64,000 nucleotides of DNA, from the NCBI GenBank assembly GCA_903929425.1, contig CAIYUO010000058.1:51368-115367 (forward strand), given 5' to 3'. The translations under genes were made by a program, and so were the position numbers. This document shows positions 1 through 9,739 of the stretch, piece by piece. The stretch is from an uncultured Bacteroidota bacterium (GTDB lineage Bacteria > Bacteroidota > Bacteroidia > Chitinophagales > Chitinophagaceae). Every line of letters begins with the position of its first letter. Position 1 is the stretch's first letter. The notes under the pieces are model-generated. The model was not told where the DNA came from, searched no databases, and worked only from the letters and a program-made list of their open reading frames with translations.

Positions 1-576
1 GATTTTGAGGGTATTCATAAAGTAATCGTTGATAATACAAAAGCAGCCTTTGATGGCACTGAACATTTGATCAAAAAAGGATTTAAAAATATTGCCTGCG
101 TTGCGAGTTCGTCCAATTTATCCATTACAAAAGAAAGAGTGAAAGGTTATATTGAAGCCTTGCAAAAATATCAACTTCCTGTTCACGAGTCCAATATTCA
201 ATATATAAACCATGGGGGAGTAATTTTAGAAGAGATATCAGAAGCAATGCAGCAATTATTGAGTCAAAAAAATAAACCTGATGCTTTAATTGTATGCTCT
301 GACCGTGTTACTACCAATGTAATGCGCTATTGTCAAGAAAATAAAATACAAATACCTGATCAACTTGGCATGATTGGATTTAGCAATATTGATTTAACCG
401 ATTTACTAACGCCTTCCTTATCCGTATTAAGACAACCTGCATACGAAATAGGCCGAACTGCCGCCGATTTGCTCATAAAAATGATAGAAAGTAAAAGACC
501 CATCACCGAGTTTGAAACAGTGGTACTTACTTCTAATCTTATTGAAAGAAATTCATCCGTTCCTAAAAAGAAATAA
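1..576 (+). CDS. LacI-family transcriptional regulator, C-terminal sensor domain (5' end outside window)
   Basis: The ORF is open from base 1 in frame 1 (DFEGIHKVIVDNTKAAFDGTEHLIKKG...). It has periplasmic-binding-like motifs (PDALIVCSDRVTTNVMRYCQENKIQIPDQLGMIGFSNIDLTDLLTPSLSVLRQPAYEIGRTAADLLI) typical of LacI effector domains. Confidence 0.9.
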   Translation, partial: DFEGIHKVIVDNTKAAFDGTEHLIKKGFKNIACVASSSNLSITKERVKGYIEALQKYQLPVHESNIQYINHGGVILEEISEAMQQLLSQKNKPDALIVCSDRVTTNVMRYCQENKIQIPDQLGMIGFSNIDLTDLLTPSLSVLRQPAYEIGRTAADLLIKMIESKRPITEFETVVLTSNLIERNSSVPKKK

Positions 577-577
577 T

Positions 578-1012
578 TTAACTAGTAGGCTTAACGGCTT
601 GTCTTGCTAACATTTTCCAATCCCCATTTTCTTTTGTAAAAACTAATAATATTTTAAGTTTTACGGTAGCTGGTTTTCCTCCATCATTTGTTTGGGCATC
701 TAAATTATGCCTAACAATTGCCGTATTGCCATACACCCTAATAGTTTGTTCCGTAATATTAATACTTACAAAATCTGATTTTCCAGATGCAATTTTTTCT
801 ACAAATTCTTCCTTACCTTCTACATGACCACCTGAATGACCATAACTTAAACTATCGGATACACTTTCGTTTAATGCAGCTCGGTCGCCACTAATCATTG
901 CGGCAACTAAACGATTTACAGATTTTTCAACGGCTGCTACTTTTTTATCTTGTGCATTTACTAATTGGAAACCACCTAATAAAAGAACCAATAATACTAA
1001 TAATTTTTTCAT
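578..1012 (-). CDS. Exported nuclear transport factor 2-like (DUF4440/SnoaL-like) protein
   Basis: Signal peptide MKKLLVLLVLLLGGFQLVNAQ; NTF2-like pattern (AAMISGDRAALNESVSDSLSYGHSGG...ENGDWKMLARQAVK). Confidence 0.75.
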   Translation of the reverse strand: MKKLLVLLVLLLGGFQLVNAQDKKVAAVEKSVNRLVAAMISGDRAALNESVSDSLSYGHSGGHVEGKEEFVEKIASGKSDFVSINITEQTIRVYGNTAIVRHNLDAQTNDGGKPATVKLKILLVFTKENGDWKMLARQAVKPTS

Positions 1013-1074
1013 ATGCGATTGTTTTTTGAAACATGAATAAACAAAGAAAGTATAAAATTAAATATCAACCATAT

Positions 1075-2067
1075 TTAATTTAGAGGATTCCAATCACCAA
1101 AAATATTTTTTAAAGTATAGGCACTTGCTTCAGCATCGGTTAGTTGACGAGACCATGATACTCTTTCATTTGTGTTTGAACCTTCGCCTTTAGATTGATA
1201 CTCGGCATAAAAAGCAGTTTGTTCATTCGCAACATTATCCCAATTATGCCAACCTGCAGATGTAATATGTTTTCCTAACGAACAGCGGATAAAAACCGTT
1301 TTTGCATTAGCCCTCCAAGGTCGTCCTAAATACTCCTTTGTACATTCTTCATTTGCAATCAAATCACAATCCATAAACACATATCCAAATTGTTGATGAG
1401 GCATGGTTGATGCTGCAGTGACATAAGAATTCGTTAAAGACTTGATAATACAATTTTTGAAAACAGCTGTAGCACTTCCAAAAATAAAATCAGTTGTGCC
1501 TTCAATATAGCAACGATCATAAAACTGCTTGCTTTCGTCATTGGTGGCAAACAAAGTGTCTTGGTTGCCAATCAAATTGCAATTTCTTAAAATAAATCGA
1601 CTTCCATTTACATGCAAGGCCAATGCTTGACCTACTCTTCCAGCTTCATTTTTGATAGTTAAATTTTCCATAGTAATATCGTTACCATATACAAACCAAG
1701 TTGCTGAAGTGAAGGTGGTATGTTTGTTTTTATTATTAACAGTATCCATTGAAAAAAACTTGCCAGCATAATCCTCAAAACTGACGATGGTTTTTTCTTT
1801 GCTTTCACCTATAATGGTCAAGTTTCCAACCCATGCTGGTATTGTTACCTTTTCATGATACAAGCCATTTTTTATTCGAATTGTAACTGGCGTTGGTGTA
1901 TAGGCTCTTACCGCATCAATCGCTTCTTGAATAGTTGTGTAATCACCTGATCCATCCTTTGCAACTAAGATATTGGGTTTATAAAAAGGCCTCACATTTG
2001 CTTGTTGGCCTTTTACATTTAAAAAAGTCAACACAAAAAAACCAATGGTGAAAATAAATTTATGCAT
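1075..2067 (-). CDS. Pectinesterase (CE8), secreted
   Basis: Signal peptide; VAKDGSGDYTTIQEAIDAV, GNQDTLFA, CYIEGTTDFIFGSATAVF and YLGRPWRANAKTVF are classic CE8 motifs. Confidence 0.95.
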   Translation of the reverse strand: MHKFIFTIGFFVLTFLNVKGQQANVRPFYKPNILVAKDGSGDYTTIQEAIDAVRAYTPTPVTIRIKNGLYHEKVTIPAWVGNLTIIGESKEKTIVSFEDYAGKFFSMDTVNNKNKHTTFTSATWFVYGNDITMENLTIKNEAGRVGQALALHVNGSRFILRNCNLIGNQDTLFATNDESKQFYDRCYIEGTTDFIFGSATAVFKNCIIKSLTNSYVTAASTMPHQQFGYVFMDCDLIANEECTKEYLGRPWRANAKTVFIRCSLGKHITSAGWHNWDNVANEQTAFYAEYQSKGEGSNTNERVSWSRQLTDAEASAYTLKNIFGDWNPLN

Positions 2068-2079
2068 GTTTGTTGTTAA

Positions 2080-3618
2080 TTATTTTAAGGTTAAAACCAC
2101 TACTGAATTCGGAGGCAATTGAATCGTTAATTTATTATTATTCAATTTGGCACCATTAAATACGATAGGCTTAATGGCTTCAGGATTTTCAAATGAATTA
2201 TAATCCTGAATTTTTTTTGAGGTTAAAATTCTTCCTGTAACAATACTATACTTTTCGCCACGCATTTCCAATGACATATCCTGCGCTTTAGCCGGATCAA
2301 TATTCACCAAGCTAATATGAGTAAACCCTTGTACATCCTTTGAAGCGGAAGCTGAAACTGCAGGCAATTTTTCATTGCCAAAAACATAGTCATTGGTTTT
2401 AATGTTCAAAGGCAACATAGTAGCATCCTGATGTACATTGTACATTTCCATAACATGATAAGTTGGCGTTTTAATAATTGCCGTTCCCTTTGTCAATATT
2501 ACTGATTGTAAAACATTGACAATTTGCGCCAGATTTGCCATTCTAACACGATCACAATGATTATTAAAAATATTTAAAGTAACCCCTGCAATCATGGCAT
2601 CACGAATCGTATTTTGTTGGTATAAAAAACCTGGATTAGTGCCTGGCTCCACGTCATACCATCCGCCCCATTCATCCACTACTAAAGCGGTTTTCTTTTT
2701 TGGATCATATTTATCCATAATGGTTGAGTGTTTAGTTACAAGCTCTTCCATTTGTAATGCATTCCTGATAATAGTGAAATATTGTTTTTCATCAAAAGCA
2801 GTTGCGGACCCTTTTGCATTCCAATCAATTACTGCATAATGATGCAATGCAATACCTTCCATTAAATTTTGTGGAATATCTCGCATTAATACTTCCGTCC
2901 AATTATAATCGTTGCCACTTGATCCTGATGCTACTCTAAATAAATGTTCACCATTATTCAAATCGCCCATAAATGTGGAATACTGTCTGTAAATATTAGC
3001 ATAGTATTCCGGTTTCATATTACCACCACATCCCCATGCTTCATTACCTACTCCCCATATTTTTACATTCCAAGGATTATCTCTTCCATTTTCAACCCTC
3101 CATTTGCTCATTGGACTTGAACCTGGTTTACCATTTACATATTGTGTCCAGTCAATTAAATTTTGAACGGTCCCACTTCCAACATTAGCTGCTAAATAAG
3201 AATCCGCCCCCATCAGTTCACACATATTTAAAAAGTCGTGTGTACCAAAACTATTGTCCTCGGTAACACCACCCCACCATCTGTTAACCATTGAAGGACG
3301 TTTGTCTTTAGGACCCACGCCATCCTTCCATTGATAAGTGTCGGCAAAACATCCACCAGGCCAACGTAACACAGGTACTTTTAATTCTTTCAGCGCTTGA
3401 ATCAAATCGTTTCTTACACCATTTGTATTAGGTATTAATTTATTGGTATCACCTACATAAAAACCATTGTAAATACAATTACCCAAGTGCTCAGCAAAAT
3501 GCCCGTATATATTTTTATTGATTTTATCCTTACCTAAATCAGTATTGATGACAATTACATTTTGTCCAAAAACATTGGCAACCACAAATAGTGCTATAAT
3601 CGTTATTACTTTCTTCAT
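2080..3618 (-). CDS. Alpha-L-arabinofuranosidase (GH51), secreted
   Basis: IYGHFAEHLGNCIYNGFYVG, LRWPGGCFADTYQWKDGVGP, WGVGNEAWGCGG, VVDEWGGWYDVEPGTNPGFLYQQNT are GH51 motifs including the acid/base NE. Confidence 0.95.
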   Translation of the reverse strand: MKKVITIIALFVVANVFGQNVIVINTDLGKDKINKNIYGHFAEHLGNCIYNGFYVGDTNKLIPNTNGVRNDLIQALKELKVPVLRWPGGCFADTYQWKDGVGPKDKRPSMVNRWWGGVTEDNSFGTHDFLNMCELMGADSYLAANVGSGTVQNLIDWTQYVNGKPGSSPMSKWRVENGRDNPWNVKIWGVGNEAWGCGGNMKPEYYANIYRQYSTFMGDLNNGEHLFRVASGSSGNDYNWTEVLMRDIPQNLMEGIALHHYAVIDWNAKGSATAFDEKQYFTIIRNALQMEELVTKHSTIMDKYDPKKKTALVVDEWGGWYDVEPGTNPGFLYQQNTIRDAMIAGVTLNIFNNHCDRVRMANLAQIVNVLQSVILTKGTAIIKTPTYHVMEMYNVHQDATMLPLNIKTNDYVFGNEKLPAVSASASKDVQGFTHISLVNIDPAKAQDMSLEMRGEKYSIVTGRILTSKKIQDYNSFENPEAIKPIVFNGAKLNNNKLTIQLPPNSVVVLTLK

Positions 3619-3682
3619 AGACTTGTTTTATAAAAATAGATTGAAAGGTTATTTTTTATTTTTTGTAAGTAAAATAAAGTGT

Positions 3683-4804
3683 TTATTTCAGTTTATAAAT
3701 TTCTGTGCCTGCTAATAAAAATGCGCCGAGCCCATAATCTTCAAAATCTGGAACACTATCAAAGGTTACGGGTTGTCCATCCTTTGGCTCTTTTCCAGTG
3801 CCTTGTACATAGCCTAACTTTCCATTTTCATGCAAGGCCTCGGTGGACATACCATTCCATGCCTTAATGATAGCAGGAGCATATTTTTTCTTATCTAAAA
3901 TACCCTCGTTTATACCCCATGCAAATCCATAAGTAAATAATGCAGTGCCCGATGTTTCCTTTCCTTCAAAATGATTAGGATCCATTAAACTCACATTCCA
4001 AAAGCCATCTGTTCTTTGTAATGGCAAAAGGGCAACAGCCATGTCTTTAAAGTCTTGAAGGTACTCGGCATAATGTGAATCAGATTTTGGCAACAAGCTT
4101 AAAGTTCTGGCCAATGCAGCAAATGCCCAACCATTGCCCCTGCTCCAATAACAATTTTTCCCATTGGGCTCTTTGTAAGGGGGTACAAAATCCTTATCTC
4201 TCCACCATAAATGATCATTGCGATTATACAAACCATTATCGCCATGTTGATTTTTAGTAAATGAATATAAATCATACATTTTTCTAAAGTAATTCGTGTC
4301 ATTATAAATTACACCTAATTTAGTAAACACCGGCATAGCCATTTGTAAAGCGTCCACCCATGACCAATCGTCTTTTTTATCAGCATTTACCATCATGTCA
4401 ATAGAGGCTTTTATGTCTTTAATTCTTTCTTCTTTTTTATCTATTAAATACAAGTCAATATAAGTTTGACCCGCACAATGATTATCTGCATGAAGCGATT
4501 TGAAACCCCAGGCTAATTGCCATTTGTGTTTTTCACCCCATTGAACAGCATAATCGTAATACTTTAATTGAGGATCAATTGTATTTAAAGCCATGAGGCC
4601 TTCATAGTAAACGGACCGAGTCCAAATAGTGCTTTGACGTTCTTTGTTGGTGATAATTGTTTTTCCTGCATCGGGCCATTTGTCCATAAAATATTGATTC
4701 GCCAATTGCATCGAAGACAATATTTTATTTTTTGATGATAAAGATTGTGCTTGTAATTGCGTAATCGTTAAAATACCTATTCCAAAAGCAACCCATTTTT
4801 TCAT
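3683..4804 (-). CDS. Unsaturated rhamnogalacturonyl hydrolase-like glycoside hydrolase (GH105/GH88 type), secreted
   Basis: WTRSVYYEGLMALNTIDPQLKYYDYAVQWGEKHKW, ADNHCAGQTYIDLYL, YWSRGNGWAFAALARTLSLLP, ETSGTALFTYGFAWGINEGIL. The likely start is the ATG at 4804 before signal peptide MKKWVAFGIGILTITQLQAQ; the ORF track extends upstream to 4894. Confidence 0.9.
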   Translation of the reverse strand: MKKWVAFGIGILTITQLQAQSLSSKNKILSSMQLANQYFMDKWPDAGKTIITNKERQSTIWTRSVYYEGLMALNTIDPQLKYYDYAVQWGEKHKWQLAWGFKSLHADNHCAGQTYIDLYLIDKKEERIKDIKASIDMMVNADKKDDWSWVDALQMAMPVFTKLGVIYNDTNYFRKMYDLYSFTKNQHGDNGLYNRNDHLWWRDKDFVPPYKEPNGKNCYWSRGNGWAFAALARTLSLLPKSDSHYAEYLQDFKDMAVALLPLQRTDGFWNVSLMDPNHFEGKETSGTALFTYGFAWGINEGILDKKKYAPAIIKAWNGMSTEALHENGKLGYVQGTGKEPKDGQPVTFDSVPDFEDYGLGAFLLAGTEIYKLK

Positions 4805-4817
4805 AAGCAAGCATTTA

Positions 4818-4831
4818 AAGACAATTGTCTT
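4818..4831. promoter_or_regulatory. 14-bp perfect palindrome AAGACAATTGTCTT just upstream of the GH105 start codon
   Basis: Direct reading of bases 4818-4831; the sequence equals its reverse complement. It lies 14 bp upstream of the ATG of the minus-strand gene. Confidence 0.55.
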
Positions 4832-4955
4832 AACATCTAATTTATACATTTTATAATAAGTTGCCATCATGTTGTGTCCTGCATGTTTCAACAAAATTTA
4901 TACATCCACCAGAAATGAATATTTTTTCCTAATTTAATACCTCAATACTCGATTT

Positions 4956-5834
4956 ATGAAAATATGGCTTGCCTTAATAATGCTTTTGTTCGCAACCAAT
5001 TCCAATAGTCAAAATATAAAAATAGACCTTTGGCCCGAGGGTGAAATTCCTTTAAGTATTCCCAATAAAATCCAAGAAAAAGTTGAAATCACGGATGCTA
5101 CCAGAATAAGTAAAGTTCAGGTCCCTCAGTTAGAGGTATTTTTACCCAATAAAAGAAATGCAAATGGACAAGCAGTCATTATTTGTCCTGGCGGCGGCTA
5201 TGCCAGACTTTCCTATGATTGGGAGGGAACAGATATTGCCAAACTATTGAATACACATGGCATTGCGGCATTTGTTTTAAAATATCGATTACCTGATTCC
5301 TTATCAAGTACAAACCCAGATAAGGTTCCATTATTAGATGCAAAACAAGCAATTCGTATGGTAAGATCAAGAGCAAAGGAATGGAATATTAACCCCATTT
5401 ACATTGGTATCATGGGCTTTTCAGCTGGCGGTCATTTGGCTTCCACTTTATCAACTCAGTTTGAGGAGGATACTAGGCCAGCTTTTAGCATATTAATTTA
5501 CCCTGTTATTTCAATGGATAAAACTATTGCACATACTGGTTCAAGAAATAACCTCATAGGCTTAGAACCTTCAAACGATCTGATAAAATTATATTCAAAT
5601 GAATTTCAAGTAAAAGCCAATACGCCTCCTACTTTTATTTTACATGCAACCGATGACAATTCGGTTCCTATTGAAAATAGTTTGTTGTATTACGAAGCCT
5701 TAAAGAAAAATAAAGTACCAACTGAAATGCATGTTTACCCAACGGGTGGGCATGGATTTGGAATGGCCTTAGGAAAAGGCTCATTAGAGAAATGGCCTAA
5801 TTTATTATTTGACTGGCTAGCACTTCAAAAATAA
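4956..5834 (+). CDS. Alpha/beta hydrolase, exported acetyl esterase-like (xylan/pectin acetylesterase type)
   Basis: Signal peptide; AVIICPGGGYARLSYDWEGTDIAKLLNTHGIAAFVLKYRLP, IMGFSAGGHLAST (GxSxGG nucleophile elbow), HATDDNSVPIENSLLYYEAL, GGHGFG. Confidence 0.9.
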   Translation: MKIWLALIMLLFATNSNSQNIKIDLWPEGEIPLSIPNKIQEKVEITDATRISKVQVPQLEVFLPNKRNANGQAVIICPGGGYARLSYDWEGTDIAKLLNTHGIAAFVLKYRLPDSLSSTNPDKVPLLDAKQAIRMVRSRAKEWNINPIYIGIMGFSAGGHLASTLSTQFEEDTRPAFSILIYPVISMDKTIAHTGSRNNLIGLEPSNDLIKLYSNEFQVKANTPPTFILHATDDNSVPIENSLLYYEALKKNKVPTEMHVYPTGGHGFGMALGKGSLEKWPNLLFDWLALQK

Positions 5835-5842
5835 TTTCAATA

Positions 5843-7186
5843 TTAGTTATCTAAGCTTTGAATAGTACTATCATTCATTTCAAATTTGTGCGTGTTCAAT
5901 AAATTGATTACTTCAGCTCCTGCTAATAAGACCGGTCCATAGCCATGCGCTGCATAAACACTTATTGGTCGGTAATAATAAAATGCTGGATCAAAGGCCA
6001 TACCTGTTCCTACGCATGTGCCTTCCACTTGTCCTTCCTTGTTAATTTTAGTAGCCACTGCATTCCAAGCCAATAAAACCATGGGTGCATAAGTTTTTGC
6101 ATCGATCCATTTGTTATTAATCGCTCTTGCAATTGCATAACAATAAATAGCAGTCGCCGAAGTTTCTAAATAACTATCGTTTCTATCAATTAGCTGATGC
6201 CAAAAACCAGTACCTGTTTGGTATGCAGCTAACCCTTTTACATGCAAACGCAATTGTTGCAAAACTGCCTCTCTTTTTGGATGTTCCTGAGGCAGCACAT
6301 CTAATAATTCAACCATGGTTAGCACTGCCCAGCCATTGGCTCTAGCCCAATGAAATTCAGGATGCACCTTCATTTCAGACACCCATCCATGCATGTATAA
6401 ATTTTTGTCTTTATTAAACATACGATCTGAAAATTGCAAAACCTGTTTCACTGCATCGTCATAATATGCTTTATTGCCAGTATACTTTCCCGCTTGAGCC
6501 AATGCAGGAACACTCATAAACAAATCATCCAACCAAAGGGTGTTGGGTTGTGGTCTACTTCTTGCCAACGTTCCATCAGCTAGCCTTTGTTGTTTGGTAC
6601 TAATATATTGTAAGAAATTATCGGCCATGGGTAACAAATTTTTATCGTTACTTATTTGTAAAGTTTTAAAAATGGCAGCACACATGGCTCCAGCATCATC
6701 TAATGCTCGAGGATCCAAAACAGAATGCATTGGATTTTCCCTGCTATGGTTTTTCTCATATTGTAATTTAAAAGCTGGATAACTTGCGCCCAATAAACCT
6801 AATCTGTCGGTTGCATATTTAATATATTGTTGATCATTGGTAGCTTTACCAACGGCTAGCATACCCGCATAAGTTACACCCCATTCATAACTAGTTAATC
6901 TAAAATCGCCCGTTTTGAATATTGTATTGGTATCAATTTTGGAAGCCTCAACATAAGTACCCGTTTTTTTATTAATTAATTGACAAGGAGTTACTTCGTT
7001 TAAGTATTGATAAACAACATCCAATTTTTGTTTAACATTATTGATTGTGGTAATATCATAGGATACTGGATAATCAGGCTTAAGTGCATGCAAAGGCGTA
7101 TTGACATCAGTTATTTTCTGAGCTTTTACGATAGAAGGAGAAATGAATACAAGACCTGCTAATAAAAAATTAAAGATCAATCTCAT
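5843..7186 (-). CDS. GH88/GH105-type unsaturated uronyl hydrolase, secreted (second copy)
   Basis: Signal peptide; TLWLDDLFMSVPALAQAGKYTGN, HWARANGWAVLTMVELLDVLP, SYLETSATAIYCYAIARAINNKWI, GYGPVLLAGAEVINLL. Confidence 0.88.
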   Translation of the reverse strand: MRLIFNFLLAGLVFISPSIVKAQKITDVNTPLHALKPDYPVSYDITTINNVKQKLDVVYQYLNEVTPCQLINKKTGTYVEASKIDTNTIFKTGDFRLTSYEWGVTYAGMLAVGKATNDQQYIKYATDRLGLLGASYPAFKLQYEKNHSRENPMHSVLDPRALDDAGAMCAAIFKTLQISNDKNLLPMADNFLQYISTKQQRLADGTLARSRPQPNTLWLDDLFMSVPALAQAGKYTGNKAYYDDAVKQVLQFSDRMFNKDKNLYMHGWVSEMKVHPEFHWARANGWAVLTMVELLDVLPQEHPKREAVLQQLRLHVKGLAAYQTGTGFWHQLIDRNDSYLETSATAIYCYAIARAINNKWIDAKTYAPMVLLAWNAVATKINKEGQVEGTCVGTGMAFDPAFYYYRPISVYAAHGYGPVLLAGAEVINLLNTHKFEMNDSTIQSLDN

Positions 7187-7400
7187 GACAATAAGTTTAA
7201 TAAATACGAAAATAAATATAATTGAAGCTAATACACAAACTATAAATTTTAGTTTACCAGAATGAATATTAACACAATATAAAAATTGGCTTACAAAATA
7301 CCATCATGCTCCTTCCTGCGGCATAAATACATTATAAAAAACAAGCAAAAATCATTAAATTGCTTTTAATAGATTGTACCTAAACACAAACAAAATAACT

Positions 7401-9125
7401 ATGGGGTCATTTAATATTAATTTGAATCAATCCAATACTTACGACGCTATTGTTATCGGATCAGGTATTACGGGAGGCTGGGCAGCAAAGGAATTATGTG
7501 AAAAAGGATTAAGTACCTTGGTTTTAGAAAAAGGTAATATGGTAAAGCATATTGAAGATTATCCCAATGCAAACAAAGATGCATGGGATGAGCCTTTCAG
7601 AGGAATGCTTTCGGATGAAGATAAAGCAAAGCAACATGTTCAAGTACGAAGTGGATATATCAATGCCTTTTCACGAAATTTTTTCACCAATGATTTAGAA
7701 AATCCCTATCAGGAAGTGCAAAGATTTGATTGGTTTAGAGGCAATCAAGTTGGAGGTCGTTCCATTACATGGGGAAGGCATACTTACCGTTGGTCTGATT
7801 TAGATTTTGAAGCAAATGCTAAGGAAGGCATTGCCATTGATTGGCCAATTAGATATAAAGACATTGAACCCTGGTACACTTATGTTGAAAGATTTATAGG
7901 GGTTGCTGGAGAAAAAAGAAATTTACCTCATTTACCAGATGGTGATTTTTTAAAACCATTGGAAATGAATTGCATCGAAAAACATTTTGCTGATCAGGTG
8001 CAAGATGGATTTAATGGAAGGCCTGTTATGATGGGCCGAGTGGCGCATTTAACGGAAACAAAGCCATGGCATGAAGCATTGGGAAGAGGTACTTGTCAAA
8101 ATAGAAACCGTTGTGGTAGAGGCTGTCCATTTGGTGCTTATTTTAGTAGCAATGCTGCAACACTTCCTGCTGCTAATAATACAGGTAAACTTACCATAAG
8201 ACCTAATACAGTAGTCCATTCCATTATTATGGATAAAAATACAAATAAGGCAAAGGGCGTTTTAATTATAGATGGTGAAACAAATAAAACAATTGAAGTA
8301 TTTGCTAAAGTCATTTTCCTATGCGCTTCAACATTAGCAAGTACACAAATATTAATGCACTCGAAATCGGAGCGTTATCCTAATGGTCTTGGAAATGAAT
8401 CAGGCGAGCTAGGACACAATGTAATGGACCATCATCACAATGTTGGTGCTATGGGATCATTTGATGGAATGAAAGATAGTTATTATAAAGGACGTAAGCC
8501 TGCGGGTTTATTTATACCTAAGTATGTTAACTTAAATGAACAAACAAAACAATCCACCTTTAAAAGAGGATTTAATTACCAAGGAGGTGATGCGATTAGG
8601 AAAAGTTGGAGTCGAGGTGTAAATGAAGTAGGCGTTGGCGCTTCCTTCAAGGACAGTTTGATGAACCCAGGCGATTGGCATATGAGTATTATGGCATTTG
8701 GTGAAGTGTTGCCATATCATGAAAATAAAGTTACACTTCATCCAACACTTACAGACAAATGGGGCATTCCTCAATTAGTTATTGATGCAGGATTTAAGGA
8801 CAATGAATGGAACATGCGAAAAAAAATGAAAACAGACGCACAAGAAATGTTTGAAAAAGCAGGATTTAAAAATATTAAGTCATTTGATAACCCTACCGCA
8901 TTAGGAAATTCAATTCATGAAATGGGTACAGCTCGAATGGGCAAGGATCCAAAAACCTCGGTGTTGAATGCACACAACCAAGTCCATGGCATTCCAAATT
9001 TATTTGTAACAGATGGCGCATGCATGACCTCCTCCAATTCCGTAAATCCGAGCTTAACATACATGGCGCTAACAGCAAGAGCAGTTGACTTTGCAGTTAG
9101 TGAATTAAAAAAGCAAAATTTATAA
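7401..9125 (+). CDS. GMC-family FAD-dependent oxidoreductase (sugar dehydrogenase large-subunit type)
   Basis: YDAIVIGSGITGGWAAKELCEKGLSTLVLEKG (FAD Rossmann), GNQVGGRSITWGRHTYRWSD, cysteine motif CQNRNRCGRGCPFG, C-terminal HEMGTARMG...VTDGACMTSSNSVNPSLTYMAL. The ORF track starts at a TTG at 7374; the ATG at 7401 is a better start. Confidence 0.95.
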   Translation: MGSFNINLNQSNTYDAIVIGSGITGGWAAKELCEKGLSTLVLEKGNMVKHIEDYPNANKDAWDEPFRGMLSDEDKAKQHVQVRSGYINAFSRNFFTNDLENPYQEVQRFDWFRGNQVGGRSITWGRHTYRWSDLDFEANAKEGIAIDWPIRYKDIEPWYTYVERFIGVAGEKRNLPHLPDGDFLKPLEMNCIEKHFADQVQDGFNGRPVMMGRVAHLTETKPWHEALGRGTCQNRNRCGRGCPFGAYFSSNAATLPAANNTGKLTIRPNTVVHSIIMDKNTNKAKGVLIIDGETNKTIEVFAKVIFLCASTLASTQILMHSKSERYPNGLGNESGELGHNVMDHHHNVGAMGSFDGMKDSYYKGRKPAGLFIPKYVNLNEQTKQSTFKRGFNYQGGDAIRKSWSRGVNEVGVGASFKDSLMNPGDWHMSIMAFGEVLPYHENKVTLHPTLTDKWGIPQLVIDAGFKDNEWNMRKKMKTDAQEMFEKAGFKNIKSFDNPTALGNSIHEMGTARMGKDPKTSVLNAHNQVHGIPNLFVTDGACMTSSNSVNPSLTYMALTARAVDFAVSELKKQNL

Positions 9126-9128
9126 TTC

Positions 9129-9725
9129 ATGAATCGACGAGAATACATACATCAGTCCACGCTATTTTTAGGATACACATTAGTATCAGGATCCGTCATG
9201 AGTTTATTGGCATCCTGTGAGCAAAAAGCAAATTTACCATGGACACCTACTTTTTTTACGAAAGCAGAGGCATCAACTTTATCCGCTATTACTGATACAA
9301 TTTGCCCAGCGACTAAAACACCAGGGGCCAATGAAATTGGCGTTCCTCAATTCATTGATTTATTAACAAAAAATTTGTTAGGCGAAAAAGAACAGTCATT
9401 TTTTAAAAAAGGAATTGAAGAAATTAATACTGACGCCAATAAGCAGTTTGGAAAGAACTTTGAATTGTGCGACAACACTCAAAAGGAACAAATATTAATT
9501 GCACTTGACAAGTCGTCGGCGCCAACTGGCATGACTATGTGGGGAAAGCCAATGGAAGAAAATCCAGCACCATTAAGTTTTTATAGAAAAATAAAAAACT
9601 TAACGCTGATGGCATACTTCACAAGTGAAAAAATTGGAAAAAACTATTTAGCTTACGATCCTAATCCGGGTAAGTTTGAGGCATGTAAGCCTTACAAAAA
9701 TGAACCCAATTGGACTGAATCCTAA
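9129..9725 (+). CDS. Gluconate 2-dehydrogenase subunit 3-like protein, exported
   Basis: Twin-arginine-like N-terminus MNRREYIHQSTLFLGYTLVSGSVMSLLASC; ITDTICPATKTPGANEIGVPQFIDLL and LTLMAYFTSEKIGKNYLAYDPNPGKFEACKP are typical of this subunit. Starts 4 bp after the GMC stop. Confidence 0.9.
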   Translation: MNRREYIHQSTLFLGYTLVSGSVMSLLASCEQKANLPWTPTFFTKAEASTLSAITDTICPATKTPGANEIGVPQFIDLLTKNLLGEKEQSFFKKGIEEINTDANKQFGKNFELCDNTQKEQILIALDKSSAPTGMTMWGKPMEENPAPLSFYRKIKNLTLMAYFTSEKIGKNYLAYDPNPGKFEACKPYKNEPNWTES

Positions 9726-9739
9726 TCAATATTTACAAT

